A stretch of DNA of 64,000 nucleotides from Frigidibacter sp. RF13 (lineage in GTDB: Bacteria; Pseudomonadota; Alphaproteobacteria; Rhodobacterales; Rhodobacteraceae): the NCBI RefSeq assembly GCF_026626305.1, contig NZ_JAPNUE010000001.1, positions 496,001-560,000 on the forward strand, read 5' to 3'. Both the position numbers and the translations under genes were made by a program. The first letter of the stretch is position 1, and every line of letters begins with the position of its first letter. Below, piece after piece: positions 57,890 through 64,000 of the stretch. The notes under the pieces are model-generated. The model ran no database searches. It was not told the origin of the DNA and was given only the letters and a program-made list of their open reading frames with translations.

Positions 57890-58843
57890 ATGCTGGACCT
57901 TCTGAGCGACATCCTTACTCGCCTCTCGCTGCGCGGCACGCTGTACTTCCGCACGAGCTTTTCCGAGCCCTGGGGAGTCAAGGTGCCGCCCTATCGCAAT
58001 GTGGCGCGTTTCCACTACGCCCACCGCGGCGATTGTCTGGTGCATGTGCCCGAGACCGGGCAGACGTTGATGCTGGCGCAGGGCGATCTGGCGATCATTC
58101 CACACGGCGCGGCCCATGTGATCCATTGCCCCAAGACCATGCCGCCAGAAGCGATGGAACTGGATTCGGTTCTGGAACGGTCCGGCTATCGCGGCGAAGG
58201 GGTGCTTGTTTGGGGCGGCGATGGCGGCAAGCGCGACATCCAGCTCATCTGCGGGCACTTTTCGCTGGCCGAAGGCTCGCGGCACCTGTTGTTCGAAAGG
58301 TTGCCGCCGGTGATCCATCTGCGCGGCTACGGCGCCGAGACCGGCCCCTGGCTGGAGGCGACGCTGAAGGTGATCGGGGCCGAGGCCGGGCGGGCGCGTC
58401 TGGGCAGCGACCTGATCGCGTTGAAAATGTCCGAGGCGATCTTTGCCCAGGCGATCCGCGCCCATGTCGAGGAGGCGGCGGCGGACGAGAGCGGCATCGC
58501 GGGCTTTGCCGATCCGAACCTGTCGCGGGCCTTGTCGGCCTTTCACCGCGCCCCGGCGCGAAGCTGGACCGTCGCAGACCTCGCGCGCGAGGCGGGCCTG
58601 TCGCGCACCAGTTTCGCCGAGCGTTTCACCAGCCTCCTGGGCGTCACGCCGATGGCCTATGTCACCTCCTGGCGGATGCAGATCGCGCGCGACGCGCTGT
58701 CGGCACGCGGGCTGAGCGTGGCGGAGGCGGCGGAACTGTCGGGCTACGGATCGGAATCGGCTTTCAGCCGCGTCTTCAAGAAAGAGATCGGCATGCCGCC
58801 CGCCGCCTTCCGCCATGCGCAGGCCGACCTGGAAGCGGCCTGA
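57890..58843 (+). CDS. AraC-family regulator with N-terminal cupin domain
   Basis: A 317-aa one-component regulator. The N-terminal cupin-type sensor (about 1-190: RFHYAHRGDCLVHVPETGQTLMLAQGDLAIIPHGAAHVI) precedes a C-terminal double helix-turn-helix. The first reads WTVADLAREAGLSRTSFAERFTSLLGVTPMAYV; the second ends LSGYGSESAFSRVFKKEIGMPPAAFR. The family often senses reactive carbonyls or chlorine species. The start MLDLLSDILTRLSLRGTLYF is chosen where homologues begin. It is divergent from DUF4142-cupredoxin, and an SPW-repeat gene follows. Confidence 0.88.
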   Translation: MLDLLSDILTRLSLRGTLYFRTSFSEPWGVKVPPYRNVARFHYAHRGDCLVHVPETGQTLMLAQGDLAIIPHGAAHVIHCPKTMPPEAMELDSVLERSGYRGEGVLVWGGDGGKRDIQLICGHFSLAEGSRHLLFERLPPVIHLRGYGAETGPWLEATLKVIGAEAGRARLGSDLIALKMSEAIFAQAIRAHVEEAAADESGIAGFADPNLSRALSAFHRAPARSWTVADLAREAGLSRTSFAERFTSLLGVTPMAYVTSWRMQIARDALSARGLSVAEAAELSGYGSESAFSRVFKKEIGMPPAAFRHAQADLEAA

Positions 58844-58847
58844 GATC

Positions 58848-58865
58848 CGTCCGCACTTACGGACG
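58848..58865. promoter_or_regulatory. Candidate AraC operator (CGTCC-N8-GGACG), downstream copy
   Basis: CGTCCG-N6-CGGACG right after the AraC stop and 110 nt before the SPW-repeat gene, with the same 8-nt spacing between CGTCC and GGACG as the upstream copy. A simple terminator hairpin is the alternative. Confidence 0.4.
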
Positions 58866-58974
58866 ATCAGACAAGATTTGCGAACCATCTGAACTTAATC
58901 GTCCGAACCGTTGCCGGTAGGAAGGCGTCAGTGCGGCACCGCCGCCAGACCCCAACCTCTCGAAAGGATACCAA

Positions 58975-59337
58975 ATGCGGTTCGTTACCAAGACCATCCA
59001 TGCCTGGATCGACTATCCCGTCGCCCTCGCGTTGATCTCCCTGCCCTTCCTGCTGGGCCTCGGCACCTCCCACCCGCTCGCGCTGACAATTTCGCCCATT
59101 GTCGGGCTTGCGGCGTTCGCGCTGACTGTCTTTACCGATCATCAGACCGGACTGATCCGGGTCCTGCCCTACAAGGTCCATCTGGCGGTGGATCTGTGCG
59201 TGGGTCTCCTGTTCCTTGCCCTGCCCTTCATCTTTGGCTTCAGCGGGCTTGATGCCGCCTATTACTGGCTGAACGGCGCGGCGGTGGTGACAGTTATCGG
59301 CCTCTCGAAGCCCGAAGGCACGGCCCTGTCCGCCTGA
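58975..59337 (+). CDS. SPW-repeat membrane protein
   Basis: A 120-aa inner-membrane protein with four hydrophobic helices in two similar halves. Each half carries the SPW-type pattern of a proline-rich turn after a helix (ISLPFLLGLGTSHPLALTISPIVGL and FLALPFIFGFSGLDAAYYWLNGAAV). AAAGGA lies upstream. The function of the family is unknown; placement behind a cupin-AraC regulator with a shared palindrome suggests stress-linked expression. Confidence 0.8.
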   Translation: MRFVTKTIHAWIDYPVALALISLPFLLGLGTSHPLALTISPIVGLAAFALTVFTDHQTGLIRVLPYKVHLAVDLCVGLLFLALPFIFGFSGLDAAYYWLNGAAVVTVIGLSKPEGTALSA

Positions 59338-59357
59338 CCGGACCCACTGGGCGGGCG

Positions 59358-59693
59358 CTAGTAGAGGCGCCCTCCCAAAGGCACGTCATGGCCCGGGCCG
59401 ATCAGCACGACCTCGCCATCGGCATCGGGCACGCCAAGCGTCAGGACTTCCGACATCACCGGGCCGATCTGGCGCGGCGGAAAGTTCACCACTGCCAAGA
59501 CCTGCCGCCCGATCAGTGCCTCGGGCATATAGTGCCGGGTGATCTGGGCCGACGATTTCTTCTCTCCAAGCTCCGGCCCGAAATCGATCCAGAGCTTCAC
59601 AGCCGGCTTGCGCGCCTCGGGGAAAGGTTCGGCGCGGGTGATGCGACCGACGCGGATATCGACTTTCAGGAAATCGTCGAAGGTTATGGTCAT
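59358..59693 (-). CDS. csaA: CsaA-type tRNA-binding domain protein
   Basis: A 111-aa OB-fold protein of the CsaA/Arc1p-type tRNA-binding domain: FLKVDIRVGRITRAEPFPEARKPAVKLWIDFG and AVVNFPPRQIGPVMSEVLTLG. In Bacillus CsaA it binds tRNA and has export-chaperone activity. Its ATG overlaps the proC stop (ATGA), so it is translated with proC. Confidence 0.9.
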   Translation of the reverse strand: MTITFDDFLKVDIRVGRITRAEPFPEARKPAVKLWIDFGPELGEKKSSAQITRHYMPEALIGRQVLAVVNFPPRQIGPVMSEVLTLGVPDADGEVVLIGPGHDVPLGGRLY

Positions 59694-60502
59694 CGCCCGA
59701 GCTCCCTGCCCCGTTCGGCTGCGGCATGGACCGCCTCTTTCAGAAGTGCCGGGAACCCCGTCGCCTCATCCATCAGCACCTTCAACGCGGCCGCCGTCGT
59801 GCCGCCCGGCGAGGTAACATTCACCCGCAGTTGATCCGGCGCTTCCGCCGCTTCCTCCGCCAGCGCGCCGGCGCCCGCGACCGTGGCCTTGGCAAGCTGC
59901 ATGGCCAGCGCGGGCGGCAGGCCTTCGGCGGCACCCGCTGCCGCGAGCGTCTCGATCAGGTGGAACACATAGGCCGGGCCGGAGCCGGAGACGGCGGTGA
60001 CCGCATCCATCTGATGTTCGCCTTCAAGCCGCACCACCTGACCGACCGCCGACAGAAGCTCTTCGGCGAGCCGCAGATGCGCCTCCGTTGCGGCGCCATT
60101 GCTGCAAATTGCCGTAATGCCCTTGCCGATCGCCGCCGGAGTATTCGGCATGGCACGCACCATCGGCGTCGCGGCACCGAGCACCTGTTCATAGGTCGCA
60201 ATCGTCGTCCCTGCCGCAACGGTCAGGAACAAAGTCCCGCCACCGCCAAGCGCCACCAGACCGGGCAAGGCCGCGCCCATCATCTGAGGCTTCACCGCGA
60301 TCAGCACGATGGCGGGGTCTGGTGGCAGACCCTGATTGATCCGCACGCCCTGTGCCTGCAACCAGTCGCTCGGGTTCGGATCGCTGACCCAGACCGCTGC
60401 AGGGGAAAGCCCGCGCTCCAGCCAGCCCGCCAACATCGCCGAGCCCATCTTGCCGCAGCCGATCAGCACGAGGCCTCGGCGGTCCAGTTCCTTCATCGAC
60501 AT
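59690..60502 (-). CDS. proC: Pyrroline-5-carboxylate reductase
   Basis: Last step of proline synthesis with NADPH (270 aa). The N-terminal Rossmann loop VLIGCGKMGSAML, AMPNTPAAIGKGIT and the C-terminal signature VTAVSGSGPAYVFHLIETLAAAG...LRVNVTSPGGTTAAALKVL are complete. It lies behind the YbjN-like gene with a 54-nt gap and is coupled to csaA. proA and proB lie about 32 kb away in the same window. Confidence 0.96.
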   Translation of the reverse strand: MSMKELDRRGLVLIGCGKMGSAMLAGWLERGLSPAAVWVSDPNPSDWLQAQGVRINQGLPPDPAIVLIAVKPQMMGAALPGLVALGGGGTLFLTVAAGTTIATYEQVLGAATPMVRAMPNTPAAIGKGITAICSNGAATEAHLRLAEELLSAVGQVVRLEGEHQMDAVTAVSGSGPAYVFHLIETLAAAGAAEGLPPALAMQLAKATVAGAGALAEEAAEAPDQLRVNVTSPGGTTAAALKVLMDEATGFPALLKEAVHAAAERGRELGR

Positions 60503-60556
60503 GAACTTTCCTCCATCACCCGCGACATTACAGGCGCGGGCGGCAGAAGAAAGGGG

Positions 60557-61060
60557 TCAGGCGCGCCCGTAGGCCTCGTTCAGCGCTACATCAAGCGCGC
60601 GTTCGGGCGCATCATCGCCCCAGGCGACAAGCTGGAAGGCCGGGTAGAACCGTTCGGCGGCGAGAACCGCCTGGGTGATCAGTCTGTCGATCTGTTCAGG
60701 CGTCGCGATCTGGCTGCCCGCCAGCACAAGGCCGTATCGCCAGACCATCAGCCTCTGTTCGGCCCAGAAGGTGAAGGCACCCGACCAGACCATGTCATTG
60801 GCACGGTTCAGCACCTCATAAAGCGCAGGAAGCTTCTCGGCGGGCGGGTCCATCTCGAAGGTCGCGATCAGACGCAACGTCTCGTCATGGCCCGACCAGG
60901 CGAGCGTGATGGAATAGGTGCGCCACTGGCCTTCGACCGTCATCGCGATCTGATCGTCGGTGACCCGGTCAAAATCCCATTGGTGCGATTCGGCAAAAGT
61001 CTCGACGATATCAATCGGATGGATCTCGTCCGATCCGAGGAATTCTTCGGAAATCGACAT
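60557..61060 (-). CDS. YbjN-domain protein
   Basis: A 166-aa soluble acidic protein of the YbjN/type III secretion chaperone-like fold: IHPIDIVETFAESHQWDFDRVTDDQIAMTVEG, then LRLIATFEMDPPAEKLPALYEVLNRAN and FWAEQRLMVWRYGLVL. In this family the fold binds partner peptides; E. coli YbjN affects stress and motility. It is first of the YbjN-proC-csaA operon, with a GTTC-N7-GTTC element 52 nt upstream. The start at MSISEEFLG is preferred over an ATG 14 codons upstream. Confidence 0.85.
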   Translation of the reverse strand: MSISEEFLGSDEIHPIDIVETFAESHQWDFDRVTDDQIAMTVEGQWRTYSITLAWSGHDETLRLIATFEMDPPAEKLPALYEVLNRANDMVWSGAFTFWAEQRLMVWRYGLVLAGSQIATPEQIDRLITQAVLAAERFYPAFQLVAWGDDAPERALDVALNEAYGRA

Positions 61061-61111
61061 GCCCGGCCCTTGCTTTATTGGCAGATGGGACGCTACCCCC
61101 AAATGCTCGGT

Positions 61112-61126
61112 GTTCCTACAAGGTTC
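61112..61126 (-). promoter_or_regulatory. LexA-box-like sequence GTTC-N7-GTTC upstream of the YbjN-proC-csaA operon
   Basis: Exact match to the same pattern as the recA box, about 50 nt before the operon's start. About one chance match is expected in a window this size, so it is only a candidate. Confidence 0.4.
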
Positions 61127-61239
61127 GGCGTTGCCTGTCGCCTCCCCTTACCAGATATGGTGAACGCAGGGGTCGGGGCTGTAAAGCTTTATTTCTCCAC
61201 AGGTTGCCGCACCGGGAACAATCAGGGCCCCGAAAAGCA

Positions 61240-61266
61240 AAAGACGGGGCACGAGGCCCCGTCTTT
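61240..61266 (-). terminator. Intrinsic terminator of the cold-shock gene
   Basis: Stem AAGACGGGGC / GCCCCGTCTT, 5-nt loop, followed on the minus strand by TTGCTTTTC. Confidence 0.85.
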
Positions 61267-61285
61267 CAGTCCGTCAAGCCTGAAA

Positions 61286-61492
61286 TCAGGCGAGCTGGAG
61301 GTTCGTCGCCGATTCGCGACCGTCGCGGCCCGCTTCGATGTCGAAGGTGACCTTCTGGCCGTCCTTCAGTTCGCGGATGCCCGCACGCTCAAGCGCGGTG
61401 ATGTGGACGAACACGTCCTTCTTGCCGCCATCGGGGGCGATGAAGCCGAAGCCTTTGGTGGCGTTGAACCATTTCACGGAGCCGGTGGCCAT
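61286..61492 (-). CDS. cspA: Cold-shock protein (CspA family)
   Basis: A 68-aa single-stranded nucleic-acid-binding OB-fold protein. RNP1 is KGFGFIAP and RNP2 VFVHITAL; the start reads [21 protein letters not shown] lies 8 nt before this ATG, and the longer open frame upstream is the leader. Such proteins melt RNA structure at low temperature or in stationary phase; which paralogue this is cannot be told. Confidence 0.95.
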   Translation of the reverse strand: MATGSVKWFNATKGFGFIAPDGGKKDVFVHITALERAGIRELKDGQKVTFDIEAGRDGRESATNLQLA

Positions 61493-61673
61493 CGTGTGTC
61501 TCCTTTGTAATCCGCCCGCAGGATGCGGCGGCTCGGCGCAGTCAGGCAGAATCGAAAGCTGAGGCCGAAGTCGGAGACAGGGTCGATAAAGATAACGTCG
61601 CCGTGCCGATATGGACCCTATTTGTCCACAAAGCAAGGAAAATCGGGGCTTAACAGCCGGGCGCCCCTGCGGA

Positions 61674-62948
61674 TCATCGGTCTGGATGCCGCCTGCGAAC
61701 CGTGCCCGGCCGACCCGCAATCGTCAGCCGCGTGTCATTGCGGTGCCGCCGCGCGATGACCTTGCCGTTCGACACGACAGCCAGACGCTCGGCCCTGAGC
61801 CGTAGGGCCTCAGTCGGATTGCCGGCGTCGAGGACGACGAGCGACGCCTTGTCGCCGACCTTCAGGCCGTAGGCTTCGAGGTTCATGATCCGCGCATTGT
61901 CTTCCGTCACCATGCGGAAGCAACGCGCCATCTCCTCGGGATGGGTCATCTGCGCGACATGCAGCCCCATGAAGGCCACATCGAGCATGTCGGCGGTGCC
62001 GAGCGAATACCAGGGGTCCATCACGCAATCCTGGCCCCAGCCCACTGTGATGCCCTGGGCCTGCATCTCCTTCACCCGCGTCAGGCCTCGCCGCTTGGGG
62101 TAGGTGTCGTGACGGCCCTGCAGAGTGATATTGATCAGGGGGTTCGGAATGGCGGTCATCCCACTTTCGGCGATCAGCGGCATAAGCTTCGAGACATAGT
62201 AATTATCCATCGAATGCATGCTGGTCAGATGGCTGCCCGCCGCCCTGCCCCCCAGACCGTGGCGTGTGACCTCTCTCGCCATCGTCTCGACATGGCGGCT
62301 CATCGGATCGTCGGTCTCGTCACAGTGCACATCCCACATTAGACCGCGCTCAGACGCGATGCGGCCAAGATCGCGCAGGCTTTCGGCCCCCTCCTCCATC
62401 GTCCGTTCGAAATGCGGGATGCCGCCCACGACATCGACACCCATGTCAAGCGCGCGGATGACGTTTTCACGCCCCGTCTTCGTCCGGTAGAGCCCGTCCT
62501 GGGGAAATGCCACCAGTTGCAGGTCGATGTAAGACGCCACCCGGCGTTTCACCTCCAGCATCGCCTCGACGCCCCGCAGATGGTCGGGCGTCGTATCGAC
62601 ATGGGTGCGGATCGCCAGCAGGCCCATCGAGGCCGCCCAGTCGCAATAGGTCACCGCGCGGTCGACCATCTCGTCCACGGTCGCTATGTCCCGCAACTCC
62701 CCCCACAGCGCGATCCCTTCAAGAAGCGTGCCCGAGGCATTCACCCGCGGGAGGCCATAGGACAAAGTCGCATCCATATGAAAATGCGGGTCGACGAACG
62801 GCGGCGAGACAAGATCGCCGGTCGCGTCGATCACCTCGCGTGCCTCTCCCTCGATCCGGCCAACGGCCACGATCCGGTCGCCCCTGATGCCAATGTCGCC
62901 GACCGTGCCGTCCGGCAGGGTTCCGCCCTTGATCAGAAGATCGAACAT
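61674..62948 (-). CDS. CodA-like amidohydrolase (cytosine deaminase family)
   Basis: A metal-dependent amidohydrolase of 424 aa with a TIM barrel. Metal ligands are His55 and His57 ([14 protein letters not shown]), the His of VHCDETDD, a later His ([11 protein letters not shown]) and the Asp of [12 protein letters not shown], which together are the cytosine-deaminase pattern. It deaminates cytosine or a related ring. Its ATG shares one base with the permease stop (TGATG), and it lies at the end of a nucleobase/nucleoside-type ABC transport operon, so it likely acts on an imported base. Confidence 0.88.
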   Translation of the reverse strand: MFDLLIKGGTLPDGTVGDIGIRGDRIVAVGRIEGEAREVIDATGDLVSPPFVDPHFHMDATLSYGLPRVNASGTLLEGIALWGELRDIATVDEMVDRAVTYCDWAASMGLLAIRTHVDTTPDHLRGVEAMLEVKRRVASYIDLQLVAFPQDGLYRTKTGRENVIRALDMGVDVVGGIPHFERTMEEGAESLRDLGRIASERGLMWDVHCDETDDPMSRHVETMAREVTRHGLGGRAAGSHLTSMHSMDNYYVSKLMPLIAESGMTAIPNPLINITLQGRHDTYPKRRGLTRVKEMQAQGITVGWGQDCVMDPWYSLGTADMLDVAFMGLHVAQMTHPEEMARCFRMVTEDNARIMNLEAYGLKVGDKASLVVLDAGNPTEALRLRAERLAVVSNGKVIARRHRNDTRLTIAGRPGTVRRRHPDR

Positions 62949-63892
62949 CAGCGTTCCCCCTTGTTGAACGGAACCATCAGCGCCGCGGGGACCTCAGCCC
63001 GCCGCGACATGAAGACGAGTGCCAGGATCGACAGAACATATGGCACCATCAGGAACAACTGATAGGGCACGATTGCCCCCATAGGGGTCTGTTGCAGCCG
63101 CACCTGCAGCGCGTCGAAGGCCGCGAACAGCAGCGCACCAAGCGCCGCCTTTCCTGGCCGCCAGGCGCCGAAGACCACCAGAGCGATGCAGATCCAGCCG
63201 CGGCCGTTCACCATCTCGAAGAAGAAAGAGGAAAAGGCCGACATGGTCAGGAAGGCCCCGCCCACCGCCATCAGGCCCGAACCAGCGATCACCGCGCCCA
63301 TGCGGATCGCGGTGACCGAAAGCCCTTGCGCCTCGACCGCAGCCGGGTTTTCCCCCGCTGCGCGAAGCGCGAGGCCCAAAGGCGTGCGATAGAGCAGCAG
63401 CCAGACCGCGAGAACCAATGCGAAAGCCAGATAGGTCAGCGCCGTCTGGGCGAAGAAGGCAGGCCCGATCAGCGGAAGCTTCGCCAGAAGCGGGATTTCG
63501 AAGGGTTGGAAGGGTTCGATCTTTGGCGGTGAGGTCACTTCGGGCAGCGACAGGCGATAGGCGAAATAGGCCGTCGCGGTGGCCAGAAGCGTGACGCCAA
63601 GCCCAACCACATGCTGCGACAGGCCGAACGGCACGGTAAGTACCGCGTGCAGGAAACCAAAGGCCATGCCCACCAGCATGGCGATCAGAACCCCGGTCCA
63701 AAGGCCGAAGCCCAGATAGACCGTCATCCAGCCGGCAAAGGCGCCCGCGACCATTATCCCCTCGATGCCAAGGTTCAGGACGCCCGCGCGTTCGCAGATC
63801 AGTTCTCCAAGCGTGGCGAAGATCAGGGGCGAGGCGATGCGCACGGCAGCGGCCCAGAAGCTTGCGTTCAGGAGGATGTCGAAGAGATCCAT
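62948..63892 (-). CDS. ABC transporter permease (BmpC/YufQ-like, nucleoside type)
   Basis: A 314-aa permease with eight to ten helices, of the BPD_transp_2 family used for nucleoside/purine import: GELICERAGVLNLGIEGIMVAGAFAGW and the GENPAAVEAQGLSVTAIRMGAVIAGSGLMAVGGAF loop (the ATPase contact). It lies 1 nt from the amidohydrolase and directly behind a second permease. The ATP-binding and BMP-type binding proteins must lie outside the window. Confidence 0.9.
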   Translation of the reverse strand: MDLFDILLNASFWAAAVRIASPLIFATLGELICERAGVLNLGIEGIMVAGAFAGWMTVYLGFGLWTGVLIAMLVGMAFGFLHAVLTVPFGLSQHVVGLGVTLLATATAYFAYRLSLPEVTSPPKIEPFQPFEIPLLAKLPLIGPAFFAQTALTYLAFALVLAVWLLLYRTPLGLALRAAGENPAAVEAQGLSVTAIRMGAVIAGSGLMAVGGAFLTMSAFSSFFFEMVNGRGWICIALVVFGAWRPGKAALGALLFAAFDALQVRLQQTPMGAIVPYQLFLMVPYVLSILALVFMSRRAEVPAALMVPFNKGER

Positions 63893-63893
63893 C

Positions 63894-64000
63894 TTACCTC
63901 CAGCGGACGCGGGCGTGGGTGAGCCTGAGTGCCAGCACCATGGTCAGAAGTGCGGTCGCTGTCAGGATGTCGGCGATGTAGGTGGGAACGGCAGCGGCGC
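63894..64000 (-). CDS. ABC transporter permease, C-terminal fragment (cut by window end)
   Basis: Only the last 34 residues are seen: a final hydrophobic helix (YIADILTATALLTMVLALRL) and a basic tail (THARVRWR), then a TAA that ends 1 nt before the next permease's start. Position and spacing mark it as the partner permease (YufP-like) of the nucleoside-type importer. The start is outside the window. Confidence 0.7.
   Translation of the reverse strand, partial: AAAVPTYIADILTATALLTMVLALRLTHARVRWR

Noticed and set aside
59726..61510. Open frame of nearly 600 codons on the plus strand opposite proC, YbjN and cspA
   Set aside because: Arg/Gln/His-rich translation, antisense to three good genes.

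Overview
The window is a contiguous stretch of GC-rich alphaproteobacterial chromosome, most likely from the Rhodobacteraceae (Rhodobacterales). The basis is gene content plus control sequences: cckA and chpT of the CckA-ChpT-CtrA phosphorelay, olsBA for ornithine lipids, a DUF3553 gene, a TIGR02300 acidic protein, RNase E with a long Ala/Pro/Glu tail, a GTTC-N7-GTTC LexA box at recA and two exact TTAA-N7-TTAA CtrA boxes. The genus cannot be decided from the sequence. No CRISPR array, transposase, integrase, rRNA or replication origin was seen.

Layout. 0-3.2 kb: truncated N-acetylmuramoyl-L-alanine amidase, DsbA-like thiol oxidoreductase, recA. 3.4-9.1 kb: sulfotransferase-like protein, cckA, rsmB, guaB. 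9.2-15.1 kb: glutamine amidotransferase-like protein, TDT and EamA transporters, FadL-type porin, an orphan P-loop protein next to metA. 15.2-17.3 kb: clpX and clpP. 17.5-22.9 kb: an amidase followed by a complete PotABCD-type polyamine ABC transporter. 22.9-26.5 kb: CbiX-like protein, small membrane protein, olsBA, DUF3553, chpT. 26.5-32.4 kb: rplU-rpmA-hypothetical-two GNATs-obgE-proB-proA, all on the minus strand. 32.6-40.2 kb: ccdA, tusA-like gene, rne, and a DctB/DctD-like two-component pair. 40.2-43.6 kb: purC-membrane protein-purS-alcohol dehydrogenase-purQ. 43.7-48.2 kb: hypothetical protein, sufT, tRNA-Ala, TIGR02300, M48-like peptidase, a frameshifted TerB-type membrane protein, a GntR regulator, tRNA-Thr. 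48.2-54.0 kb: a more accessory-looking block (two GFA-type zinc proteins, one fused to a winged helix; a variant MsrA; GNAT; TetR with a CPBP protease and a membrane serine hydrolase). 54.0-64.0 kb: lysC, thymidine kinase, cupredoxin/DUF4142, AraC, SPW-repeat protein, csaA-proC-YbjN, cold-shock protein, cytosine-deaminase-like enzyme with ABC permeases (the last one cut by the window end).

How the genes relate. The window carries two of the three parts of the CckA-ChpT-CtrA relay, and exact CtrA boxes lie in front of cckA and of olsBA. This suggests feedback on the kinase and a possible link from cell-cycle control to membrane-lipid synthesis. Nucleotide supply genes (guaB, purC/S/Q, tdk, a CodA-like enzyme), proline genes (proA, proB, proC) and aspartate-family genes (lysC, metA) are scattered housekeeping modules.

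Two families of dispersed palindromic repeats recur at gene ends. One is a GGGGC...GCCCC hairpin followed by an ATATTT-type tail (three copies). The other is a CTCSTCGA-GCACTTCGTGC element placed just after stop codons (three loci). The least ordinary items are the winged-helix/GFA fusion, the DctD-like regulator without a GAFTGA loop, the shared CGTCC-N8-GGACG motif around the AraC gene, the CtrA box at olsBA and the frameshifted TerB gene.
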